DNA of 64,000 nucleotides from Deltaproteobacteria bacterium (GTDB taxonomy: Bacteria > Desulfobacterota > Desulfobulbia > Desulfobulbales > Desulfurivibrionaceae), in the NCBI GenBank assembly GCA_021802775.1, contig JAJZRJ010000012.1, positions 1 through 64,000 on the forward strand. The letters are read 5' to 3'. The translations under genes were made by a program, and so were the position numbers. Below, in pieces: positions 7,145-15,761 of this stretch. Each line of letters starts with the position of its first letter. Within the stretch, counting starts at the first letter, position 1. The notes under the pieces were generated by a model. That model ran no database searches. It saw only the letters and a program-made list of their open reading frames with translations, and was not told the origin of the DNA.

Positions 7145-7212
7145 GAATTGTAAGGACTTGCCGAATTCACTTCGGCAAGTCCGTGAGTTGAAAAAATATG
7201 GATTTTTTCAAC
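7145..7212 (+). repeat. double-hairpin repeat element, copy 1
   Basis: Two consecutive hairpins: GGACTTGCCGAA-TTCAC-TTCGGCAAGTCC (7154-7182, 12-base perfect stem) and GTTGAAAAAAT-ATGG-ATTTTTTCAAC (7187-7212, 11-base perfect stem). It fills the gap between miaA and the next gene. A second, diverged copy lies on the minus strand at 42749-42825, in the same order relative to transcription. The first stem differs between the copies by a compensatory G-C to A-T change. Confidence 0.85.
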
Positions 7213-7229
7213 ATAATAAAAGAAGCGCG

Positions 7230-7805
7230 ATGAATCTGCCCAACTGTATCACCCTGATCCGGGTCCTCTTGGTCCCGCTCTTTGCCATCTTCGTGCTGGA
7301 GGGCGATTACCCGGACGCCTTTCTCGTTTTCGCGGCCGCCGGGGTCAGCGACGGCCTCGACGGCTTCCTGGCCCGGGTGCTCCACCAGAAAACCAAATTC
7401 GGCGCGGTGCTGGACCCCATTGCCGACAAGGCCCTGCTGATCACCGCCTTTGTCATGCTGGCAGTGGTGGGGCTGATCCCCTCCTGGCTTACCGTGCTGG
7501 TGGTGAGCCGCGACGTCATCATCATGGCGGGCATCGGCATCCTGATGTTCAGCCAGCACGATGTGACCATCCGCCCCTCCTATCTCAGCAAGGCCACCAC
7601 CCTGATGCAGCTCGTCACGGTCGCCTTTGCCTTGGGCCACCAGCACCTGCCAATGCTGTTGCCGCTGGGCCAGCCGCTGCTGGTGGTGACCGCCGGCCTG
7701 ACCTTGCTCTCTGGCGGCCATTACATTGCCGTGGGCTTCAAGATGTTGGGAGAGCAAGGAAACGGGGCAGGGATGGCGAGGAAAGGGGAGCAGCCGCGGA
7801 AGTAG
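7230..7805 (+). CDS. pgsA: CDP-alcohol phosphatidyltransferase (PgsA-like)
   Basis: Membrane enzyme of phospholipid synthesis, most likely CDP-diacylglycerol-glycerol-3-phosphate phosphatidyltransferase. The 191-residue protein starts MNLPNCITLIRVLLVPLF and has the full CDP-alcohol motif DGFLAR-x8-GAVLDPIAD (D-G-x2-A-R-x8-G-x3-D-x3-D), followed by several hydrophobic segments. Other members of the superfamily make different head groups, so the exact alcohol is inferred from the N-terminal LPNxxTLxR pattern. ATG 7230 follows an AAGAAGCG site right after the double-hairpin element. The C-terminus has a short basic tail. Confidence 0.88.
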   Translation: MNLPNCITLIRVLLVPLFAIFVLEGDYPDAFLVFAAAGVSDGLDGFLARVLHQKTKFGAVLDPIADKALLITAFVMLAVVGLIPSWLTVLVVSRDVIIMAGIGILMFSQHDVTIRPSYLSKATTLMQLVTVAFALGHQHLPMLLPLGQPLLVVTAGLTLLSGGHYIAVGFKMLGEQGNGAGMARKGEQPRK

Positions 7806-7884
7806 GGCGCCTTGCTGCCAAGTTGCCTTGCCGAGAGAGAATCTTACGGATATCCAATAAAATAACCAGCATCCATCAAGCATT

Positions 7885-9648
7885 ATGTCAGCACTCAATC
7901 CGCCATTATCTTGGCCAGTGCGGCCTCACGACCACGACGAGTGCGCCCGCCTGGCAGGAGAGGCAAAGGTGCCGGCAACAGTGGCCGCACTGTTGATCAA
8001 CCGCGGCATCACCACTCCGGAGGCGGCCCGCGCCTTTCTCCATCCCACCCTTGCCGAACTGCCAGCACCCGATCTCATGCAGGACATGAAACAGGCGGTT
8101 GATTTGCTGGCGGCTGCCCTGAAAACCGGGCAGCCGATCCTGATCTACGGCGATTATGACGTGGACGGCCTGACCGGCAGCGCGGTGCTCTTCCTTTTTC
8201 TCCGTCAGGCCGGGGCCCAGGTGCGCGCCTTCCAGCCGGATCGGCTCACCGATGGCTACGGCCTGCATGGCCATCTTCTGGACCAGCTCCGGCCAACGCT
8301 GGCCGCAGGGCAACCGCTGCTGCTTACCGTGGATTGCGGCATCACCAGTCACGCGGCGGTAGCGAAGGCCAAGCAACTCGGCTTTGCGGTGATTATCACC
8401 GATCATCACCAGCCCGAGGCCGAATTGCCGGCGGCCGACGCCATCCTCAACCCGTACCGGCCCGATTGTCCCTTTCCCTGCAAGGGGCTGGCCGGGGTGG
8501 GGGTGGCCTTTTATCTCGTCATGGGGCTGCGCAGCCAGCTCACGGCCGAGGGTTTCTGGCAGCATCAGCATCCGCCGAATCTCAAGGAATATCTCGACCT
8601 CGTTGCCCTGGGCACCGTGGCCGACATGGTGGAATTGACCGAGGCGAACCGCATCCTGACCAGGGCGGGGCTTGAGGTGCTCGGTCAGCGGAAACGGGCC
8701 GGCCTGGCCAGCCTCTGCGAGCTGGCCGGCCTCACCGGCCCGGTCCGCGCCGACGACATTGCCTACCAACTGGCGCCGCGGCTCAATGCCGCCAGCCGCC
8801 TGGGCAGCGCGGCCACGGCCTTTCGCCTGCTGACCACCGACGACCCGGAAGAGGGGCGAGAATTGGCCAGGCAACTCGATGCGGTCAACCAGCAGCGCCG
8901 GGAACTGGGCACCGCGGTCTATGAAGCCGTGCGGCCCCAGGCAGAAACCGCGGTGGATCGGGGCAAGGGGGTGCTGATCTTTGCCGATGAGGGGTGGCAT
9001 CCGGGGATATTGGGCATTGTGGCCGCCCGGTTGAGCCGGGAATTCCACCGGCCGGCCCTGGTTTTTGCCATCTGCAACGGGGTGGCCAAGGGATCGGGCC
9101 GTTCGGTGGCAGGGATCGATCTCCTCGGCATGCTCGCCTGCGGCGCCACCTGTCTCAAGGAATATGGCGGCCACCCCATGGCCCTGGGGGTCACGCTTGC
9201 GGCCGATGATCTGGCCGAATTCACCGCCACCATGGAAGGGGTCGCGGCCATGGTGCGACCGGAAACCCTGGTGGCGCCGCTGACGGTGGAGTTGCTGCCG
9301 GGCGGCCAGGATCTCGAGGAGCTGGTTGCCTGGTATCCGCGGCTCGAACCATTTGGGGTCGGCAACCCGGAACCGGTTTTTGCCGGCCGCGGGGTGCCGG
9401 AGAAGATGCGCATCGTGGGCGGCAGGCATGCCAAGTTCCGCTGGCCGGTCAGCGACCGGACCTTTGATGCCATCCAGTTCAATCAGCTTGCCCGGAAAAA
9501 TCAGGAACCACCCCAGGCCAAGGCCATGGATTTTGCCTTTTCCCTGCGCCGCAATACCTTTCAGGGCAGGGAGAGCTGGCAGCTCCACGGCCAGGCAATT
9601 ATGTTTTTAACCAGTTGTTTATTCGTTATTATACTTAACTATACATAA
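7885..9648 (+). CDS. recJ: single-stranded-DNA-specific 5'-3' exonuclease RecJ
   Basis: DHH-family nuclease for recombination, mismatch and excision repair. The 587-residue protein has the RecJ motifs in order: YGDYDVDGLTGSA (motif I), LTVDCGI, IITDHHQPE (DHH), ALGTVADMV, RLNAASRLG, then the DHHA1 region with GWHPGILGIVAARL and YGGHPMALG, and the OB-fold core near FGVGNPEPVF. The C-terminus normally ends shortly after a WQLHG-like segment. Here it runs into AIMFLTSCLFVIILNYT, encoded by abruptly AT-rich DNA from about 9600, so the last 15 or so residues look foreign. There is no clear Shine-Dalgarno before ATG 7885. Confidence 0.94.
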   Translation: MSALNPPLSWPVRPHDHDECARLAGEAKVPATVAALLINRGITTPEAARAFLHPTLAELPAPDLMQDMKQAVDLLAAALKTGQPILIYGDYDVDGLTGSAVLFLFLRQAGAQVRAFQPDRLTDGYGLHGHLLDQLRPTLAAGQPLLLTVDCGITSHAAVAKAKQLGFAVIITDHHQPEAELPAADAILNPYRPDCPFPCKGLAGVGVAFYLVMGLRSQLTAEGFWQHQHPPNLKEYLDLVALGTVADMVELTEANRILTRAGLEVLGQRKRAGLASLCELAGLTGPVRADDIAYQLAPRLNAASRLGSAATAFRLLTTDDPEEGRELARQLDAVNQQRRELGTAVYEAVRPQAETAVDRGKGVLIFADEGWHPGILGIVAARLSREFHRPALVFAICNGVAKGSGRSVAGIDLLGMLACGATCLKEYGGHPMALGVTLAADDLAEFTATMEGVAAMVRPETLVAPLTVELLPGGQDLEELVAWYPRLEPFGVGNPEPVFAGRGVPEKMRIVGGRHAKFRWPVSDRTFDAIQFNQLARKNQEPPQAKAMDFAFSLRRNTFQGRESWQLHGQAIMFLTSCLFVIILNYT

Positions 9649-9844
9649 TATACATTATGCGACATAGGCTTACGATGCAAACCTCGAGTAAACTGCGCTT
9701 CACCGACCAGAAACCTGAAATATCCCCTTGAAACAGGAGCATTTTTTTTTCATTTCTGGTACAAAGAATCCAGCGTACCACTGGCGCTAAATTAGTAATT
9801 ATCACGATAAAACAAGAAAATAGTTTACATAACGGAGAAACAAA
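9649..9844. other. AT-rich recJ-purB intergenic region
   Basis: About 196 bases with a base composition far more AT-rich than the flanking genes, starting inside the recJ 3' end. It contains TATACATAATATACATTATG near the recJ stop and an A-rich stretch (ATAAAACAAGAAAATAG) leading into the purB ribosome site. The purB promoter is probably here, but several TATAAT-like sequences compete and I cannot choose one. No gene is seen. Confidence 0.4.
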
Positions 9845-11290
9845 ATGAATCGCGACATCTATCATGAGCCCCTGGTCAGCCGCTACACCAGCCCGGCCAT
9901 GCAGGCCCTCTTTTCGGAGCGCACCAAGTTCGAGACCTGGCGCCGCTGCTGGATCGCCCTGGCCGAGGCCCAGCACGAACTGGGACTCACCGACCTCGTC
10001 ACCCGCCCCATGATCGACGAACTCAAACGCCATGCCACGGATATCAATTTCGAGGTGGCCAGCCAGAAAGAAAAGGAAATCCGCCACGATGTCATGGCCC
10101 ATGTCTTTGCCTATGGCCAGCAGTGCCCGCTGGCCGAGCCGATCATCCACCTCGGCGCCACCTCCCAGTACGTGGGCTGCCACACCGACCTGCTGCTCCA
10201 GAAGCAGGCCCTGGCCCTGATCAAGAAAGGGCTGGTCAACGTGATCCACAACCTCGCCCGCTTCTGCCGCGAGCACAAGGACCTCGCCACCTTGGGCTAC
10301 ACCCACTACCAGCCGGCCCAGCCGACCACGGTGGGCAAGCGCCACACCCTCTACATCCAGGACCTGCTCATGGACCTCGACTATATCGAAATGGTCGAGG
10401 GGCAGATCAAGGCCCGCGGCGCCAAGGGCACCGTTGGCACCCAGGCCACCTTCCTGGAACTCTTCAAGGGCGACCACCGGAAGGTGCGCCAGCTCGACGA
10501 GCTGGTCGCCAAGAAGCTCGGCTTTGATCGGGTCTTTGCCGTCACCGGCCAGACTTACACCCGCAAGCTCGACACCAAGATCGCCGAGACCCTGGCCGGC
10601 ATCGGCGCCTCGGCCCACAAGTTCGCCGTGGACCTGCGGCTGCTCTCCAACCTCAAGGTGCAGGAAGAACCTTTCGAAAAAAATCAGGTTGGCAGCTCGG
10701 CCATGGCCTACAAGCGCAACCCCATGCGTTCCGAGCGCATGACCGGCCTGGCCCGCAAGCTCATGGGACTGCCGGCCGATTTCTACGCCACCTTTGCCAA
10801 TCAGTGGTTCGAGCGCACGCTGGACGACTCGGCGATCCGGCGCATGGACATCCCCCAGGCCTTTCTCCTCACCGACGCCATCTTAAAGTTATACATTAAT
10901 ATTACATCGGGAATGGTTGTTTATCCGAAACAAATCGAACGACTATTACGTCAGGAACTCCCCTTCATGGCCACGGAAAAGATCCTCATGGCAGCGGTGG
11001 AAAAAGGCAAGAGCCGGCAGGAGATGCACGAGGTGGTCAAGGTGCACTCGGTGGCGGCCGGCAAGGTGGTGAAGGAGGAAGGCGGCGACAACGATCTTCT
11101 GGAGCGCCTTGCCAATGACGAGCGTCTCCCCTTCTCCCGCGCCGAACTCGATGCCCTGGCCGGCAATCCCGGGGAATTCACCGGCCGGGCTGCCGAACAG
11201 ACCAGCGAATTCCTCGACGAGGTGGTGCTGCCGCGCCTCGCCCGCTATCAGGAACTGCTCGGCACCGTGGACGCCACCCTGACCGTCTGA
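9845..11290 (+). CDS. purB: adenylosuccinate lyase
   Basis: Catalyses two steps of purine synthesis: release of fumarate from SAICAR and from adenylosuccinate. The 481-residue protein is of full length and carries the superfamily signature GSSAMAYKRNP around residue 285, HLGATSQYVGCHTD near the N-third and the catalytic-His region THYQPAQPTTVGKR. ATG 9845 has ACGGAG 9-14 bases upstream. Codons from about 10884 to 10950 (LKLYINITSGMVVYPKQIERLLRQ) are strikingly AT-rich in an otherwise GC-rich gene, while the protein remains in frame and sensible. Confidence 0.95.
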   Translation: MNRDIYHEPLVSRYTSPAMQALFSERTKFETWRRCWIALAEAQHELGLTDLVTRPMIDELKRHATDINFEVASQKEKEIRHDVMAHVFAYGQQCPLAEPIIHLGATSQYVGCHTDLLLQKQALALIKKGLVNVIHNLARFCREHKDLATLGYTHYQPAQPTTVGKRHTLYIQDLLMDLDYIEMVEGQIKARGAKGTVGTQATFLELFKGDHRKVRQLDELVAKKLGFDRVFAVTGQTYTRKLDTKIAETLAGIGASAHKFAVDLRLLSNLKVQEEPFEKNQVGSSAMAYKRNPMRSERMTGLARKLMGLPADFYATFANQWFERTLDDSAIRRMDIPQAFLLTDAILKLYINITSGMVVYPKQIERLLRQELPFMATEKILMAAVEKGKSRQEMHEVVKVHSVAAGKVVKEEGGDNDLLERLANDERLPFSRAELDALAGNPGEFTGRAAEQTSEFLDEVVLPRLARYQELLGTVDATLTV

Positions 11291-11300
11291 TGGGTATGGT

Positions 11301-11549
11301 ATGATGATGCGGCTGCAAACCATCAGGGCCCGGATCAGCGCGGAGCGGATCCACTTCCTCAAGTTCATCCTGGAGGGATACGACGGCCTGGCGGTACTCT
11401 CCACCCTGGATGAGAAGGCCGGCCTGGTCACGCTCCGGTTTCCCGCCGAAGTACGGCAGGAGGTGGAGACGCTCTTAAACGATTTGGCCCCGCAGATTGG
11501 CCTGTTGCCGGAAACAGCGGACATGATCCCTCCTCGGTGCACCCAATGA
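11301..11549 (+). CDS. small conserved protein, DUF4911-like
   Basis: An 82-residue soluble protein with no known function. The pattern ISAERIHFLKFILEGYDGLAVLSTLDEKAGLVTLRFP followed by an alpha-helical end resembles the DUF4911 family, small proteins often found near tRNA-modification genes in Desulfobacterota. The gene begins 10 bases after the purB stop with a run of three ATG codons (11301, 11304 and one shifted) so the exact start is uncertain. It is probably co-transcribed with purB. Its 3' end runs into the decayed TolC fragment. Confidence 0.65.
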   Translation: MMMRLQTIRARISAERIHFLKFILEGYDGLAVLSTLDEKAGLVTLRFPAEVRQEVETLLNDLAPQIGLLPETADMIPPRCTQ

Positions 11550-11552
11550 ACG

Positions 11553-11773
11553 GAAAAGGCCATTGCCCAAGCAGAGGAGCATTACCGGATCAACGAATCC
11601 CGCTATCAGGCTCAGGTTTCCAGCTCCACCGGCCTGCTGGCCGCCCAGACCATGCTGGTCAAGGCCAAGACCGATTTCGGAACGCGGTGTATGATTACTA
11701 CAATATCGCCATGGTCGCGGTGGACTGGGCCAGTGGCGCCACGGAGGGAAGCGATGCGCACGCTAATCAATAA
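11553..11773 (+). pseudogene. C-terminal fragment of a TolC-family outer-membrane efflux protein, frameshifted
   Basis: Frame 11553 onward reads EKAIAQAEEHYRINESRYQA and on to LLAAQTMLVKAKTDF, which matches the penultimate helix of TolC-like proteins. The match then continues in another frame from about 11681 as NAVYDYYNIAMVAVDWASGA, the usual final helix. So the coding sequence is broken by a frameshift near 11675-11681 and lacks everything upstream. The miaB start (11754) lies inside the tail of this remnant. The intact TolC gene at 53263-54522 has a different sequence and is not its direct source. Confidence 0.8.
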
Positions 11774-13109
11774 CAGGCTCGTCCATATCGAGACCTTCGG
11801 ATGCCAGATGAACGAACGGGACTCGGAGATCATGGCCCAGCTCATGGCAGCCGAGGGATACATCGAGACCGCGACGCCGGAAACGGCCGACCTCATCGTG
11901 GTGAATACCTGCAGCATCCGGGGCAAGGCGGAACAAAAGGCCATGAGCCTCTTGGGCCGCTATCGCAAGCTCAAAAAGCGCAAACCTTCCCTGGTCGTTG
12001 CCGTGGCCGGCTGCGTGGCCCAGCAGGAAGGCACGGCACTGCTCGAACGCATGACCCATCTCGATCTGGTGATCGGCCCGCAGGAGATATACCGCTTACC
12101 GGAACTGGTCGCAAATATCCAGGGGGGCTCCGGCCAATACTGCGCCACCATCCAGTCCCCTGCCTTTGTCATCCCGCCCTTCCTGCCGGAACTGGGCAAT
12201 GGCCCTAGTCACAAGCGCTTTGTCACCATCATGCAGGGATGCAACAACTTCTGCACCTACTGCGTGGTGCCCTACACCCGCGGCCGCGAGATCAGCCGCG
12301 AGCCGGCGGATATCCTGGCCGAAGTCAGCCACCTGGCCGGACTCGGGGTGCGCGAAGTGACCCTGCTGGGGCAGAATGTCAACTCCTACGGCCAGGATCG
12401 ACCAGGGCTGCCCTCTTTTGCCGAACTGCTCCATCAGGTGGCCGAAATACCGGGCATTGCCCGGTTACGCTTTACCACCTCGCATCCCAAGGGCCTTTCC
12501 GAGGAATTAATGCGCTGTTTTGCCGACATTCCCGTCCTCTGCCCCCACTTCCACCTGCCGATGCAGTCGGGGTCGGATGCCGTGCTCAAACGCATGAACC
12601 GCAAGTACACGCGGGAGGAGTATCTGGCCAAGGTCGCGCATCTGCGGGCGATCCGGCCCGATATCGCCATCACCACCGACATCATCGTCGGCTTCCCCGG
12701 CGAGACGGAAGCGGATTTCGAGGCCACCATGGAACTCCTCGAAGTAGTCCGCTACCATGGCGCCTTTTCCTTCAAATATTCGGACCGCCCCCACGCTGCT
12801 TCGGCGAAATTTGGCGACAAGGTGCCTGAGGCTGTTAAGTCGGAACGTCTGAGCCGCCTGCAGGCCCGGCAGGAAAAGATCACCTTCGAGCGCAAGGAAA
12901 AACTGGTCGGCACCGTGACCGAGGTGATGATCGAGGGCGGCAGCAGAAACGGCGATCAATGGAGCGGCCGGACCGCGGCCAATTTTATCGTCAACTTCAC
13001 GTCCGCCGAGACATTTACCCCGGGGCAGCTGGTCACGGTGCGGCTCGGCGAGGCATGTCAGAATTCCTTCCGCGGCACCATCATCCAGCACGAGGAGCAA
13101 CCCGCATGA
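11754..13109 (+). CDS. miaB: tRNA-2-methylthio-N6-dimethylallyladenosine synthase
   Basis: Radical SAM methylthiotransferase that adds the 2-methylthio group to i6A37 made by MiaA. The 451-residue protein has all three domains: the N-terminal UPF0004 domain with cysteines in FGCQMNERDS, VVNTCSIR and AVAGCVAQQ; the radical SAM domain with QGCNNFCTYCVVPYTRGRE (CX3CX2C); and a C-terminal TRAM domain. ATG 11754 has GGAGGG 6-11 bases upstream, inside the TolC remnant; the longer frame from 11652 reads through that remnant and is rejected. Its stop overlaps the next start (ATGA). Confidence 0.96.
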   Translation: MRTLINNRLVHIETFGCQMNERDSEIMAQLMAAEGYIETATPETADLIVVNTCSIRGKAEQKAMSLLGRYRKLKKRKPSLVVAVAGCVAQQEGTALLERMTHLDLVIGPQEIYRLPELVANIQGGSGQYCATIQSPAFVIPPFLPELGNGPSHKRFVTIMQGCNNFCTYCVVPYTRGREISREPADILAEVSHLAGLGVREVTLLGQNVNSYGQDRPGLPSFAELLHQVAEIPGIARLRFTTSHPKGLSEELMRCFADIPVLCPHFHLPMQSGSDAVLKRMNRKYTREEYLAKVAHLRAIRPDIAITTDIIVGFPGETEADFEATMELLEVVRYHGAFSFKYSDRPHAASAKFGDKVPEAVKSERLSRLQARQEKITFERKEKLVGTVTEVMIEGGSRNGDQWSGRTAANFIVNFTSAETFTPGQLVTVRLGEACQNSFRGTIIQHEEQPA

Positions 13110-13756
13110 TCGATCTCCACACCCATTGTCTCTTCAGCGACGGCGAACTCATTCCGGCCGAACACCTGCGCCGGGTGGAAATTTTGGGCTACACCGCGGT
13201 GGCGATCACCGACCATGCCGATTCCTCGACCCTGGACTTCGTCATCCCCCGCCTGGTGCAGGCGGCAACGGATCTCAACCGTTACAGCAAGACCAGGCTG
13301 TTGCCCGGCACCGAATTGACCCACGTGCCGCCGGAAATGTTCGCCGAACTCACGGCCAGAGCCCGCCGGCTCGGGGCGCTCATCGTGGTGGGCCACGGCG
13401 AGACCGTGGTGGAACCGGTCAAGCCCGGCACCAACCGGGCAGCCATCGAGGCCGGGGTTGACATCCTCGCCCATCCCGGTTTTATCAGCCGGGAGGATGC
13501 GGAACTGGCTGCGCAGAAAGGGGTGCTGCTCGAACTCTCCGGCCGCCGTGGCCATTCGTTGACCAACGGCCACGTGGTGGCGATGGCCCGCGAAACCGGG
13601 GCCAAGCTCGCGGTGAACGCCGATGCCCATGGCCCTGGGGATTTCCTGAGCAAGGAAATGGCCGAAAAGGTGGGCCGCGGCGCCGGGCTCTCGGCCGCGG
13701 AATACGCCCAGCTGCGGGCCAACATGGCAGCCCTGGTCCAGCGCCGGGTCGGCTAA
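13106..13756 (+). CDS. PHP-domain phosphoesterase
   Basis: A 216-residue PHP (polymerase and histidinol phosphatase) domain protein. Metal-binding motifs are visible in order: DLHTHCLFSDGE, AITDHAD, a central GTELTH, VVGHGE, ILAHPGFIS and NADAHGPGD. The short length and histidinol-phosphatase-like layout suggest a small metal-dependent phosphatase; the substrate cannot be told. Translation is coupled to miaB by a four-base overlap (ATG 13106). The 3' end overlaps the comEA 3' end on the other strand by four bases. Confidence 0.85.
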   Translation: MIDLHTHCLFSDGELIPAEHLRRVEILGYTAVAITDHADSSTLDFVIPRLVQAATDLNRYSKTRLLPGTELTHVPPEMFAELTARARRLGALIVVGHGETVVEPVKPGTNRAAIEAGVDILAHPGFISREDAELAAQKGVLLELSGRRGHSLTNGHVVAMARETGAKLAVNADAHGPGDFLSKEMAEKVGRGAGLSAAEYAQLRANMAALVQRRVG

Positions 13757-14181
13757 TCGAAGGTGATCTGCGGCAGAATCTTGGCGAGCTTCTTGGGGCC
13801 GATGCCGTGCACGGCAAGGAGATCGTCGGCATTGCGGAACCGGCCGTGTACTGACCGCTGCTTAACGATCCGGCCGGCCAGCACCGGACCAATGCCGTCC
13901 AGGGCGATGAGCGCCTCGGTGTCGGCCTGATTGATGGAAATGGGCTGAAAGGAGACCAGGGCCAGGGAGGCAGGGTTGCCTTCCGGGGCGGATACCGCTT
14001 CCGGCGCCCCCTCCCCTGCCCTGACAAAACCCGATTGTTGGCTGCTTACACGAAGGAGTGGCGGAGCGAGCGGAAGGGAGTTTCGCACTGCCGCCCCCAG
14101 CCAGAAGATCAGCAGACTGAGGCCCAACAGCACCAGGGTGCGCGGATCGCGCTCAATAACCGTGGGCGTGCCGCTGCTCAT
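13753..14181 (-). CDS. comEA: ComEA-like helix-hairpin-helix DNA-binding protein
   Basis: A 142-residue protein with one N-terminal membrane segment ([17 protein letters not shown], about residues 16-32), a Pro/Ser-rich linker, and a C-terminal double helix-hairpin-helix: [20 protein letters not shown] and [21 protein letters not shown]. This is the ComEA layout, a DNA receptor for uptake, but proteins of this type are widespread and do not prove competence. It overlaps the cimA 3' end by 29 bases, so it is probably co-transcribed with lysC-cimA. Confidence 0.82.
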   Translation of the reverse strand: MSSGTPTVIERDPRTLVLLGLSLLIFWLGAAVRNSLPLAPPLLRVSSQQSGFVRAGEGAPEAVSAPEGNPASLALVSFQPISINQADTEALIALDGIGPVLAGRIVKQRSVHGRFRNADDLLAVHGIGPKKLAKILPQITFD

Positions 14182-15754
14182 CCTTCATCAGCTTGTAGGT
14201 GATGCTGTCCACCAGTGCCTGCCAGCTCGCCTCGATGATGTCGTGCGAGACCCCCACCGTACCCCAGCGACTTTCGGCGTCGCCCGACTCCACCAGCACC
14301 CGCACCCTGGCGCCGGTGCCGTGCTCGGTGGCCAGCACCCGGACCTTGTAGTCCAGGAGTTCCATCTCGGCCAACTGCGGATAGAATCCCTTCAATGCCT
14401 TGCGCAGGGCGTTATCCAAGGCATTGACCGGCCCGTTGCCCAAGGCCGCGGTGTGTACCGGTTCGCCGCCTACTTCCAGCCGGATGGTCGCCTCTTCATG
14501 CACCTGGCCGTCCGGGTCCTTCTGGCTGATGACCCGGAAGCCCTTGAGTTCGAAGTAGTGCTTCTGGGTGCCCAGAGCCCGGCGCATGAGCAGCTCGAAG
14601 GAGGCCTCGGCCCCCTCGAACTGGAAGCCCTGGTTTTCCAGCGCCTTCAATTCCTTGAGAATGGCGTTGACCATCGGGTCCTTGCTGCCGAGGTCGATGC
14701 CGTATTTCGCCGCCTTGTGCAGGATGTTGCTCTTGCCCGCCTGGTCGGAGATAAGGATGCGGCGGATATTGCCGACCTTTTCCGGTTCGATGTGCTCGTA
14801 GGTCAGCGGGTTGCGCTTGACCGCGCTCACATGGATGCCGCCCTTGTGGGCAAAGGCCGATCCCCCCACATAGGGTTGGTACTTGTTGTGGGTCAGATTG
14901 CCGAGCTCGGAGACAAAGCGGGAGGCCTCGGTGAGCATGGCGAGATTGGCCGCGGCGTGGAAATCCCGGCCCATCTTGAGGGCAAGGCCGGGCATGATCG
15001 AGGTGAGGTTGGCATTGCCGCACCGCTCGCCGATGCCGTTGATGGTGCCCTGCACATGGCTCGCCCCCATGGTGACCGCCATCAGGGAATTGGCCACCGC
15101 GGTCTCGGAATCGTTGTGGGCATGGATGCCCAGCGCCACGGTTTTTCCCTGGCCGGTGAAGTGCTTCCGCACCTCCGCCATGATGGCCGGAATCTCGGCG
15201 GGCAGGGTGCCGCCGTTGGTGTCGCAGAGCACCAGGCAGTCGGCCCCGCCTGCCACCGCCCGCCCAAGGGTGGCCAGGGCGTATTCCTTGTTGGCCTTGA
15301 AGCCGTCGAAGAAATGCTCGGCATCGTAGAAGAGATGGGCGACCTGCGGCCGCAGAAAGGCCAGCGAATCCTCGATGATCAGCAGGTTGTCGTCGAGGCC
15401 GATGGCCAGGGCGTCACGGACGTGAATATCCCACGCCTTGCCGAAGATGGTAATGGCGCGGGTTTTCGCTGCCACCAAGGCCTGGAGGTTCTGGTCCTGA
15501 TCCGCCTGGTTCTTGAAGTTGCGGGTGCTGCCGAAGGCGCTGACCGTAGCGTGCTTCAGGCTGTAGTTTTTGATTTCCAGAAAGTACTCGGTCGAGGCGG
15601 GGTTGGCACCCGGCCAGCCGCCTTCGATGAAATCAATGCCCAGCTCGTCGAGCTTGAGCGTAATACGAACCTTGTCATCCACCGACAGGTTGAAGTTCTC
15701 AGCCTGGGTCCCATCACGGAGCGTGGTGTCGTAGATGACGAGTTGTTCGGTCAT
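14153..15754 (-). CDS. cimA: (R)-citramalate synthase
   Basis: Condenses pyruvate and acetyl-CoA to citramalate, the threonine-independent route to 2-oxobutyrate and isoleucine. The 533-residue protein starts [21 protein letters not shown] and has the HMGL-like barrel ([40 protein letters not shown]) and the C-terminal LeuA regulatory domain. The DGTQAEN motif and length fit CimA rather than 2-isopropylmalate synthase. I start at ATG 15754; the longer frame to 15910 reads antisense of the lysC tail. It lies seven bases after lysC. Confidence 0.92.
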   Translation of the reverse strand: MTEQLVIYDTTLRDGTQAENFNLSVDDKVRITLKLDELGIDFIEGGWPGANPASTEYFLEIKNYSLKHATVSAFGSTRNFKNQADQDQNLQALVAAKTRAITIFGKAWDIHVRDALAIGLDDNLLIIEDSLAFLRPQVAHLFYDAEHFFDGFKANKEYALATLGRAVAGGADCLVLCDTNGGTLPAEIPAIMAEVRKHFTGQGKTVALGIHAHNDSETAVANSLMAVTMGASHVQGTINGIGERCGNANLTSIMPGLALKMGRDFHAAANLAMLTEASRFVSELGNLTHNKYQPYVGGSAFAHKGGIHVSAVKRNPLTYEHIEPEKVGNIRRILISDQAGKSNILHKAAKYGIDLGSKDPMVNAILKELKALENQGFQFEGAEASFELLMRRALGTQKHYFELKGFRVISQKDPDGQVHEEATIRLEVGGEPVHTAALGNGPVNALDNALRKALKGFYPQLAEMELLDYKVRVLATEHGTGARVRVLVESGDAESRWGTVGVSHDIIEASWQALVDSITYKLMKDEQRHAHGY

Positions 15755-15761
15755 GGAGATG

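Noticed and set aside
7906-9588. 560-residue open frame antisense to recJ, and similar long antisense frames over rlmN, serC, cimA, serA and zwf
   Set aside because: They lie opposite genes with clear family motifs, have low-complexity Arg/Gly/His/Ala-rich products, and are explained by the high GC content of the third codon position.
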